From assembly GCA_030407315.1 (NCBI GenBank), contig JALQPE010000535.1, forward strand, positions 186,001 through 250,000: a stretch of DNA of 64,000 nucleotides. Reading direction: 5' to 3'. Both the position numbers and the translations under genes were made by a program. The notes beneath the pieces were generated by a model that saw nothing but the letters and a program-made list of their open reading frames with translations, made no database searches and was not told the origin of the DNA. This stretch comes from Asparagopsis taxiformis (lineage: Eukaryota > Rhodophyta > Florideophyceae > Bonnemaisoniales > Bonnemaisoniaceae). Numbering within the stretch: the first letter of the stretch is position 1; every line of letters starts with the position of its first letter. Below, in pieces: positions 41,156 to 51,008 of this stretch.

Positions 41156-44100
41156 GCCACGAGCCACCCACATCGCCTGAACCCTTACGTAAAAGGGGGA
41201 CGACCGACGTCGATGATTGGTCCTCCGCAGGCTCACCGACGAACGAGAGTTACGAAAAGCTCACGGCCGCGAAGGCCAACTCGAGTCACACGACACCCGA
41301 CGTGGGGGGAGAAACGAAGTCCGACGGGACCAACGAACCTCACACGAAGAGGAAGTCTCGCAGACGAGCGAGACGTGCTACCCGGAGGCACGACGATTCC
41401 GAGCGCGGGAAAGCCAAGCACGCGGCTTATACGAAGCGTGTCGACGCAAAAGAAGCCATACGGGCTCATACGGCGAAGCGACGAACCGCTAGCGAAGACG
41501 TGGACCGCGCGCCGGTCAGGACCGAACCGTTGGTTCTCGACGGGCATACGTGCCTGCTTGCTTCGAAGCATTATATCGTGTCCGGAACGATAGGACTAGA
41601 CCTCAACGTGATGAGTGCGATTACCATCGCGATGGATACGTGCAGCGGCTACAACTTGATACGAACAAGTTTACTACCCTACGACTGGGTTGACCGCTGT
41701 CTACGTGACGAAGAGCTACCGAAGCTCGGAGACGCCAACGGGCGACGTTTGCCTATCGAAGGCGCCATCCTGCTTCGTGTCAGGCTGGGGAACTCGCTGT
41801 TCCGCGTAAAATTCTTCGTAGCCAACACGCTGGATGTTCCCGTTATAATGGGTACGTCGTTCATGTCGAAGCATGTCGATGCTATACGCTGTCGAGCGCA
41901 GACAATCGAACTCCATCGGGGAGATACGATACCCATTATCGCGGAAGGCGATACGACGACTCCGTACGAGGAGGGGGAAGAGACGAATCCAAACGTGGAA
42001 CACCCGAAGCGCCGCGAGCGTAACGCGGCCTCGAATAGGCCGAGCCGAACGTTCTCGGTTCGCCTGACGAAGTACACGCGTGTACCGGCGATGTCGCAAC
42101 GGACTGTCAACGTGACGACGGATGCGACCGGACTCGTGTTCCTCGAACCGAAAGCGTCGGTGCAATTCCGGCATGGGCTACGCATAGCCAACGGAGTGGT
42201 CGACGTAGGACCGAGAGAGACGTTCTCTATTATCATGTCGAACTTCACGAAGAAGGACCGCGAATTGCCGAAAGGCGCGACGATTGCGTACGCGGTACGC
42301 TCCCCGTTGGGAATCTTCCCACTCAAGCGTGAGGGCGGCGAAGCCCTCGCGAAGGTTTTGAACCTACCACTAGTCGACGCGACGACACGAACGAATGCTA
42401 ACGGGTTGGGCGACGAAACGCCAGACCCGTTGGTCAACGAAAAGGGGAACGACCCCGCCACGAATTGGCAGTCGACAATCAATTTGTCGCACCTCGACAA
42501 CGAGGATTTACGAAAGCGCATCCACGAGATGCTAGCCACACATTCGTCAATGTGGACGAGTGGTCGCCTCGGCGAAATCAATGCTACGGAGCATCGAATC
42601 GAACTCGAACCGGGCACGCGGCCCATACGTTCAATGCCCTATCGTCAGGGTCCGGCTCTACGTACGATAGCCGAGGAGCAGATCACGAAGATGCTCAACG
42701 AAGGGGTTATCGAACCCGCGTCCAGCGAATGGGCGTCACCAATCGTGTTGGTGCCGAAGAAGGACGGATCCTTACGTTTCTGTGTCGACTACAGGCGTTT
42801 GAACGCGAAAACGATCGCTGATTCGTACCCGCTTCCTCGTATGGAAGACTGCCTTGATTCGTTGGGCGACGCCGCCATCTTCACGACACTCGACTGTAAC
42901 GCCGGTTACTGGCAAGTGCCCGTCTCCGCCGAGGACCGTGATAAGACAACGTTTACGTCTTTCATGGGAACGTATCGCTACGTGCGAATGCCATTCGGGC
43001 TACGGAATGCCCCCGCTACGTTTCAGCGGACGTTGGACATAATCCTCTCCGGAGTACGTTGGCAATCGTGCCTAGTTTACCTAGACGACGTAATCGTCTT
43101 TTCGAAAGACCTCGAGTCTCACCTGGGTCACGTTGACCAGGTGCTTTCCCTGCTACGCGCAGCAGGAGTAACGTTAAAACTCACGAAGTGCTCGTTCTTT
43201 CAACCACGAGTTGACTACCTAGCGCACGTGATCACCCCAGGGAAGCTGCACGTCGCAGCACGGAACAAGGAAGCCTTTCGTACGGCTATGTTCCCGCGGG
43301 ATAAGACGCAGTGCCGATCGTTTTTGGGCGCGGCCAACGTTTACCGCCGCTTCGTAAAGGCGTATGCCGAGATCGCTCGGCCACTCAACACGATGTTGAA
43401 GAAGGACGCTTCCCCCGATTGGACGAATCCAACCGACGCGCAAACGAATGCGTTCGAAACGTTGAAGACAATACTGGTGTCGCCACCAGTATTGCACCTT
43501 CCGAAGGCGGGACGTCCGTTCATGATCGATACCGACGCGTCGGCGTATCAGCTGGGAGCTACGTTACTCCAGCAGCAAAACGAAAACAAGCCCAACGAAT
43601 GGGTGCCGATTGGGTACTGGTCGAAGACCCTTAACGAAACCGAACGCGGTTACTCGGCAACGGAGCAGCGCGAGTGCTACTCCGTCGTTTGGGCGATAAC
43701 GTCGCTCCGACCCTACGTAGAGGGTCAACGATTTACCGTACGTACGGACCACGAAGCCTTGCGTTGGCTAATGACGTTGACGGACGCGTCCGGACGACTA
43801 CTACGATGGAGGCTACGCGTGGCCGAATTCGATTTCGAAGTTACGTACAGGCCTGGGCGCGTGCACCAGGTGCCTGACGCTTTATCACGCGTGATATCTA
43901 CGTATGACGACGGCCGACCCGTTGACGATGACGTACCATCGTACGGGGACGCGGTCCTCGTGACGACCCGCAGTCGGCGGCAACCCACACGAAATGGGCA
44001 AGGACGAACGACGTCCGTACGTAAAAAGGCAACGAATGCCAGGGGTCACGACGACCCGTCGAACGAGACTCGTGACGAACGGACACCAGCCTCGACGGCT

Positions 44101-44370
44101 GGCAACGATGAAGTCGAATTCAACCGCGACGCGTCGCTCGACGACGTTCTTGACGAGGAACCGGATTTCCTCGACGAGCAGCGCGCTGCTGAAGACGATT
44201 CGGCACGCGTGCCACCAGCTGACGTTCAGCTTCCCACTACGAGGGACGAGCTTATCGAAGCTCAACGCGAGGACGCGTTCTGTCAAACGATACTGACACG
44301 ACAGTCCGAGACGCAGGACGCTGCATTCTTCGAAGGCCACGATGGCCTACTCCGACGCCGGAACCCTCAC
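41083..44370 (+). CDS. pol: Pol of element B: protease, reverse transcriptase, RNase H (interrupted)
   Basis: The frame opens at 41083, overlapping gag. After an Arg/Lys-rich start come: an aspartic protease (IAMDTCSGYNL, with Cys where Gly is usual, and VIMGTSFMSKH); the reverse transcriptase (EGVIEPASSEWASPIVLVPK, FTTLDCNAGYWQVPV, MPFGLRNAPATFQR and the catalytic CLVYLDDVIVFSK); and RNase H (FMIDTDASAYQLGATLLQQ, YSATEQRECYSVVWA, VRTDHEALRWL, then YRPGRVHQVPDALSR). It copies element RNA to DNA. The frame is broken at 44370 by a solo LTR and resumes unchanged at 45186 with the integrase. The domain order (RT-RH-IN) is Ty3/gypsy. Confidence 0.93.
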
Positions 44371-45180
44371 TGTGGCGCAATTTAAGTCGGTCGATGGAAC
44401 CGATGCGAGCGCGCGCGTTTACGTTAGTCCGCAAGCATCCGTTTGAGTTAGTTTAGTAAGCGAGCGTACGCGTGGCGCCTTGATTACGTGTCACGGAGCG
44501 TCAAAGCGAGCGCGTGCGCGCGTACGTTGCCACGAAACCGCGAGCCGCGCCACGTGTAGCGATTTCCGCGAATTTCCCTTTATTTCCCTTTTTTGGGTTT
44601 TTTATGACGAAAGTCTTTTTCCCAAAATATTTCCCCTTTTTGCGTGCGAGCGTGCGGCCGCCGCCGGCCGGCCACACAAGGACAGCCTGTCCCAAGTAAG
44701 TTAGCTATTAGTGGTCGCATGGCTTCGCACCCTACCAATAAACAGTCAGCACTTTCGCAGCTACGAGTTAATTGTTGAGCGCGTCGCGAGGACCGATTGC
44801 GTTACGACGTTGCGTGCGGATTGCTCACGATCGCCGACGTACGTGCGCGCGCGCCGCGTTTACCGACCGTCGAATTGCGTCGCACCGCGAGACCGCGCGT
44901 TGCGTCGCATACCGCTAGGCCAGGGATTTACGACCCCTGCGTGGATCGTGTTGAGCTCGAGTTTACTCGGTGATCTCACCCTGAGATCACGGCTTGCGCC
45001 GGCCCGCGAATCCCGTGTTGCGATCGACCCTGCGCGTTCCGCCGTTGTACCACCCGATCGCCTCCGCGACCGAGCGACGTGCGAAACGCAAGTTCACGAG
45101 CGCGTTACGGTTCAACACGCCCTGACAAGGCCAGCGATTCTAGAACTCTCTTAGTGACCGCCATCCCGGCTGGTCCTACA
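44371..45180 (+). mobile_element. Solo LTR of the C family inserted in pol of element B
   Basis: An 810-bp sequence TGTGGCGC...TCCTACA, similar throughout to LTR C. It is flanked on both sides by the 5-bp duplication CTCAC (44366-44370 and 45181-45185). This is the classic footprint of an LTR-element insertion followed by LTR-LTR recombination. Without it and one CTCAC copy, the pol frame is continuous. Confidence 0.93.
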
Positions 45181-45185
45181 CTCAC

Positions 45186-46220
45186 GACGAGGAACGTACA
45201 CAAATCGTTGTGCCGGCTTCGTTACGGCCGCGGCTGCTGGAGTTAACGCACCACCACGTCCTCGCTGGACATCCCGGACAAACGCCTATGTACTATACCC
45301 TACGGAGGACATACTACTGGCCCGCGATGGCCGCCGACATCCACACAACGGTACGAAACTGCGTCGGATGTGCGAAGAATCGCGTGAAGCTTCGCAAACG
45401 GACGAACCCGTTACGTTTATTTCCGGCTACGGAGCCGCTGCGAGACCTATGTATCGACATACTAGGTCCGCTTACGAAGACCACGCGTGGTAACCGATTT
45501 ATCCTCGTTATAACGGACCGCTTTACGAAGCTAACCAGAGTCGTACCTCTACAAAATATCGATTCCGCCAACGTGGCGAGCGCGTTCGTCAACGCGTGGG
45601 TCTTCTCGTATGGACCCCCACGGACGCTCATAAGCGATAACGGAAAGCAGTTCGCTGCTAAGTTTTTCCAGCGCGTCTGCAACGAAATCGGCGTGACGAA
45701 CGTCTTTACGTCGACGTACCACCCCCAAACGAACGGGCAGGTGGAGCGCTACAACAGGACGATCCTGGCGATGCTTCGTAATTACGTGAACGAAAACCAG
45801 AACGACTGGGATCGATACGCATCGGCGTTAACGTTTGCGTACAACACGCATGTGCATTCGAGCACGGGCACGACGCCCTTCGATTTGATTCTCACGAATC
45901 CACCGCCACCGCTGGCGCTACACACGTCGGTAACGAACCGCGAACTACCCGACGGGGGAGGGCGAGCCACTTACGTGCGTGAGCTCGCCACAACGATGGA
46001 TAACGCGTATCGAACGCTGAAGGCCGCACAGGCACGTTATAAACGAAATTTCGACAAACGAGTCCGTGTCTCGAATCGAAACATCCGCGCGGGAGAATAC
46101 GTATTCATCGACCCGACGGACGGGACTACGAAGGGCACGAAGCTCGGCAACCACGCGTTGGGACCGTTCCGCGTACTACGTAACGACGTACGAACGTTCG
46201 TCATCCAACGAGGAGACTAG
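45186..46220 (+). CDS. pol: Integrase part of pol, element B
   Basis: Continues the pol frame after the solo LTR. The N-terminal zinc domain has HHHVLAGH and CVGCAKNR (H-H-C-C). The catalytic core shows CIDILGPLTKTTRGNRF, ITDRFTKLTRVVPL, TLISDNGKQFAAKFF and TYHPQTNGQVERYNRTI, providing the D-D-35-E residues. Downstream, LGNHALGPFRVLRND is the GPY/F motif of Ty3/gypsy integrases. The frame stops at 46218-46220, but a chromodomain is encoded immediately after in another frame. Confidence 0.93.
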   Translation, partial: DEERTQIVVPASLRPRLLELTHHHVLAGHPGQTPMYYTLRRTYYWPAMAADIHTTVRNCVGCAKNRVKLRKRTNPLRLFPATEPLRDLCIDILGPLTKTTRGNRFILVITDRFTKLTRVVPLQNIDSANVASAFVNAWVFSYGPPRTLISDNGKQFAAKFFQRVCNEIGVTNVFTSTYHPQTNGQVERYNRTILAMLRNYVNENQNDWDRYASALTFAYNTHVHSSTGTTPFDLILTNPPPPLALHTSVTNRELPDGGGRATYVRELATTMDNAYRTLKAAQARYKRNFDKRVRVSNRNIRAGEYVFIDPTDGTTKGTKLGNHALGPFRVLRNDVRTFVIQRGD

Positions 46221-46501
46221 TTGAACGTGTTAACTCGGACCGCGTTGCGTACGCGCCAACGCCGGCGAACGCGCCCCCGCCGGAGCCATACGATGCCACC
46301 GAGGCAGACCTCGACAAGAACCACGACGGTCCGGCGTATGTAGTAGACGACCTACTCAACCACCGCGTGAACGAGGACGGCACCCTAGACTTCCTCGTGA
46401 AGTGGGTCGGGTATCGTAACCCTACGTGGGAGCCCCGCCGGAACGTATCTGAAGAGAGCGTCTCTCGATACTTCGCACGCGTGCGACGAGCGACAACGTG
46501 A
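46203..46501 (+). pseudogene. C-terminal chromodomain of the element B integrase, out of frame
   Basis: A different plus-strand frame encodes a short linker and then YVVDDLLNHRVNEDG, FLVKWVGYRNPTWEP and RRNVSEES, a typical chromodomain as fused to chromovirus integrases to target chromatin. It lies one base out of phase with the integrase frame, so a single-nucleotide indel near 46200-46215 (mutation or sequencing error) probably separates them. Confidence 0.85.
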
Positions 46502-48856
46502 AAGGCCACGACGGCCCCCGAAAACGCACACGAGCGTCGGGTTAAGCGCACGCGTGCGCGACGTTGCACGATGCAACAAACGAAGGCGACGAGCCGCACG
46601 AACGAGAATCGAAGGCACAACGAGTGGCCGGGACGTCCACCCTTGCGTTGGGGGGGGCGCGATGCGTGCTAGAGCCGTCGCTCTTTTCGTTTTCGACACC
46701 ATACGTTGGTGGAGGCACGAGCGCCAACGAAAGATTGGACGACGAGTCCACGCGCGGACGATTCACACGATGTGAAGAGCCACGACTGGCTCGACAGTGT
46801 TGACCGTCCCACAGGCAACGATGACGACATCACGGGCCACGGACGGACATCACGTCAGATTTTTCGCGCGAAAAATTATGATAGGGCCAGCGGGCCATGG
46901 ACGCACGGTACGAAAAATCGGGCCGATTACAGTGCGCTAATCCGGCCAAATCTCGGGACACGCGTGCCCCGAAAATTTCGTAATTTTGGCATGTCACGTG
47001 AGCCATCGTACGTCCCCGTGGACAACCGCTGACAACGAGTCGCAACGACCAACGAGGTCAATGCCAACAGCTCGCGAGCTAACGGCAACGTGACGCCGGA
47101 AGGCGGAGAAACGACGTAGGACGGACGCGTCCCCAACGAAGATGGCAACGGCCTCATTACGAAACTCCACGCACGAAGCGGAACGAAGCTATACGTTAGC
47201 CAACGAACTAGACCAACGGGTCTCAGCGCACGAAGCGCGCGGGAAAAGCGTGCGAAACGACGAGCCAACGAGGCCGCAACAACGGACGGCGAACCGTTAT
47301 CGCCATCGTGAGGCACGACGCCGAACACGGTAGCCACGTACGGCAAGCACGGAACGAAACAACGGTGTCCTGCCACGCGGGCACAACGAATGACGCGCGA
47401 AAGCGAAAAGTCCGCCGGCTAGTCGAAACGCACGAGCAAACCCGAAAGGGGGGTTGACCACGTACGGTCACGAAGACTAAGACGCGCACGTCCGCGTCGC
47501 AAACGAGAAAGCTAACGAAGCTTCAACCTCGTTCGCATCCGAAGGCGCACGCGCCACCGGCCACGTCGGCCAGGATACGAGCGCGTACGCGGACATCGCT
47601 AACGATAACGACGTACCTCAACGGGTCGACCCCGCGAAACAAAAATACGAATACGCAACGGCGTACAAGCTGGTAGCCAACGTAAACGGCACAGCCGAAG
47701 GCAACGAGCCGATGAAAAACTGGCTCACGTAACAGCCTCAAACGCCCGCGGGCGTGCGAAACGACTTCGTCAATCGCGTCCCCGTCGGGTTCGCAAGTCG
47801 AATAAACGAAATTACGCAACGGCGTAGAGGGCGAGCATTACGTATGCCCAGGTGCACGTCGCACCAAATAACGGATGAGCTAACGAAACACTCCTCGGAC
47901 GCCGCGGCGAACGACGCCACCACGCGAAGCGGACTAGCGCAACGATTGCGCCACCGGCTAACGTGAAGCCGCGGGAACGTGAAGCGCGACGGCGCTAACG
48001 GTGTTAACAGCTATATGAAAAGCCAAGCCCGCCGGCAACCACGTTGTCAACGGAACCGCAACGCACCGCGACGAATCGCTGCGTACACGCCACGGCGTAG
48101 AACGTCAAACCGACTCACGCGCGAGCCGGTCTGACGTTCGACGAATTTTTTCGCCCAGCTCAACGGAGCAAAATTAGCACCGACGTGCTACGCGCCAAGG
48201 AGCTCGTACGCTCAACGGAATTCGACACCCGACGGGGTTATCCGCACGAGAAACAACGGCGGAAACGATTTCCGAGTTAGTTACTGAATGATACGCACGC
48301 CAACGGGCTCTACGATCGAGGTTAACGTACCACTCGCAGTGAAAAGCCGCCGCTACGCGCCGCCGCTTCGCCGAATAGTTACGAATTTTACGAACCTGCC
48401 AACGGGCACGCGCCGTCGCGAACGCGAAAGACGAGCTGCGAAAGCTCTACGACACCCAACGGGGTAGACGCCACAACAAAAAATTGTGGAGAGGGGCTTA
48501 ACGCTAACCCCTCTCCCGCTGCAGACGACCTGCCAAACGCGAATTACGAAGCTCAACGGAGCCATGCGATTACGAAAAGAAACAAACGAAGTTTACGAAG
48601 CAGCTCGATGCTAAAGCCTACGAGGCCTACGTAATAACCTAGGAACGACCTAGTAGCGACGCGAACGCTTGCCCGCAGGGTCATACGGACCAGGGCCTTC
48701 GCCGTGGCTATCGTGGCTGCGGCTGCGACTGGGCTGAACGAAGCCCGGCGCGTACGGATCGACGGTCTGCGTGACCACGGGGGCTCGCTCGCGACGCGAC
48801 GCGACGCGGGATCCCCAGCGTAAGGGTCCGCAGGCCCGTGACTGCGCGTATCCGAA
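46502..48856. other. CpG-rich non-coding stretch, probable decayed 3' part of element B
   Basis: About 2.3 kb crowded with AACG, CCAACG and CGAAG words and no long ORF. Composition matches the retroelement DNA rather than the host genes. It includes a short inverted repeat at 48490-48516 (GAGAGGGG / CCCCTCTC). No copy of LTR B, C or A was recognised, so the 3' LTR seems missing. Confidence 0.5.
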
Positions 48857-48940
48857 CGTCTGTGTTTTCGGAAGTGGACGCGGACGTCCAGTCTCTCTAG
48901 TACGGGTCCTAGTCGGCCCCGAGATTTACTAGAACAAATG

Positions 48941-48988
48941 AACGTCCGCGTCCAAAAAAAATAAAAATTTTTTGGATGCGGACGTCCA
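48941..48988. repeat. Hairpin at the left end of the Plavaka-like element
   Basis: ACGTCCGCGTCC pairs with GGATGCGGACGT across an A/T-rich loop, placing two inverted GGACGTCC-type sites next to the 43-bp array. Confidence 0.6.
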
Positions 48989-49246
48989 CTTTCTCTAGTA
49001 CATATGGCGGAATACTAGGGCCCGACATCCACTTTCTCTAGTACGTTTGGCGGAATACTAGGACCCGACATCCACTTTCTCTAGTACATATGGCGGAATA
49101 CTAGGACCCGACATCCACTTTCTCTAGTACATATGGCGGAATACTAGGACCCGACATCCACTTTCTCTAGTACGTTTGGCGGAATACTAGGACCCGACAT
49201 CCACTTTCTCTAGTACATATGGCGGAATACTAGGACCCGACATCCA
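48989..49246. repeat. 43-bp tandem array, six copies
   Basis: Six head-to-tail copies at exact 43-bp steps (CTCTAGTAC at 48993, 49036, 49079, 49122, 49165, 49208). Each holds GACATCCACTTT (GGACGTCCAC in the first), TCTAGTAC and GGCGGAATACTAGG. Two variants (CATATGG = a, CGTTTGG = b) occur in the order a-b-a-a-b-a. Probably subterminal transposase-binding sites. Confidence 0.93.
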
Positions 49247-49370
49247 GTATACAATATATCAGCGAAAACCGGGAGGGAAGAAATTACAGCGGATGGTAAA
49301 TTCAGGGCCCATATCGGACCGTATTTTATTCTCTCATTTACGAAACTGCTCGTATACAATACGTCTCTCT

Positions 49371-49558
49371 AGAATAGGAAATGCATATCTGGTCAGAATA
49401 GGAAATAAATACCCGGTTAGAATAGGAAATACGTATCCAGCCAGAATACGGAATACGTATCCAGCCAGAATACGAAATACGTATCCAGGCAGAATACGGA
49501 ATATGTATCCAGCCAGAATATGAAATACGTATCCAGCCGGAATACAAAATACCTGTCA
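49371..49558. repeat. 24-bp tandem array, about eight copies
   Basis: Copies of AGAATAGGAAATACGTATCC plus four bases repeat at 24-bp spacing, diverging toward both ends. Because 24 is a multiple of 3, repetitive peptides appear in several frames; they are not evidence of a gene. Confidence 0.9.
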
Positions 49559-49559
49559 G

Positions 49560-51008
49560 CATATCGTCGATCACCCATCTCCCTCACTATCGCGTTCTCC
49601 CTACCATCCGAACGCCATGCACCACCATTCGCACATACTTCAAGAACCCTCACGACCTAGATTACAAAAAATCCGCTCCTTCCCAATTCCATCCCCGCTT
49701 TCCTCGACACCACCCCAGCCCATTAAATCATCAAGACATCAAACACGAACATGGTCAGCAAAATCTTACACCACTTGAAACCCACTCTCACTTCTATCGT
49801 ATGCCCCAAAATATACACATACCAGAAACACCTCACAGCTTCATTCCCCATCTTCCTAGATCCCTTCTTCACTCTCCTTCAATCCTGCCGTTCCTGCTTC
49901 ACCACTCCTGCATCACATACAAAACATCAACCCCAACAGTCAGATTCAAAAGCAACGCTTACCACGACAGATATCCTAGAAACTCCCTTACTTACCTCTC
50001 CAAGAGGATGAGTGAATCATCCATCCTACACAAAATACAAACCATGATCCAAAAAACTTGCAATGAATAATCAAAGTCAGCAGTCCATATCTTCGCAAAA
50101 CAAGTCTTGGTGCTCAGTGAAACTTACCTTCTGTCATCAACATTCCTGCACCATCTACACAACATCGGAATCAACCACAACAGTCAGACCCAAAACCAAC
50201 CTTCCCTCGCACCATACTTTCAAAACTTCACGTACCTCTCTTCCATCCTCCGCTCAATACACACCATCAGTCAACAGGCTTCAAATGAAAATATCGCATC
50301 AACGGAAATAGTCAGACTCAAAACCAACGCTTCCCTCAATGGATACCCTCGAGGGTAGAGGATGGAACGAAGGTACGTGCGCGAATCTTGATCAAGATTC
50401 CCGCACGTACAAAGCAAAGTCGGTCAAAGAATATCAGTCGGTGATGAGGGCGGAGTGGAGCCTGCGGCGTCGACCGGACAGCTTCCAGCGTCCGCTTAAG
50501 TCTTGCTGTACATACTCGAAATCATCGCCGGCAGTGAGATTGAGTATGGCCCAAGCCATGGTCTCTGAATCCCCGAACAATGAAATCCGGATCGAGAACA
50601 ACGAATATAAACATATAATCATATATATGAGAATCCATTTGCTTTCCTTACATGATCCGTGGCATATCCGCTGTAAAGCACATTCAGATTCCATGAAGTT
50701 TGGAAATAAAAAAGTTTATTATTACAAATGAATTAATTGAAAATTCATCTCCCAGGGCAGTCGTTCGTCCTTCCATGCACACGTTGCCAGCACGCAATGT
50801 GATGTAACAGCTGGAAATGATTGAACTCTCGGTTAAATTCCACCGTTGGGATGTCAGCTGGAGTGAGCACAAAACTACTACCCACAAAACTACGAACGAA
50901 CACGTTACATTCCAAGTCTCGAAAGCACCACAAAAAAATTGGTCGCATCTAGACGGCACAGTCTCCCCTGTTCAGCTCGCAATCCTCCCTTTTGCGTCAA
51001 AACTCGAC
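49560..51008. other. Left internal non-coding region of the Plavaka-like element, with palindromes
   Basis: C/A-rich sequence without a credible gene. It contains a 14-bp perfect palindrome (50344-50357, TACCCTCGAGGGTA) and a 38-bp palindrome with one mismatched pair (50373-50410, GTACGTGC...GCACGTAC around GAATCTTGATCAAGATTC). The transposase frame is open back to 50817, but the protein most naturally starts at 51009. Confidence 0.5.

Noticed and set aside
46502..48856. A 3' LTR for element B
   Set aside because: No stretch resembling the TGTAGTATAC...TTCCACA LTR was found; the short inverted repeat at 48,490-48,516 is too small and unlike it.
49293..49574. Repetitive peptides such as RIRNTYPARI on the plus strand and similar ones on the minus strand
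   Set aside because: They come from the 24-bp tandem array, whose period is a multiple of three; both strands and several frames give repeats, so it is a DNA repeat and not a gene.
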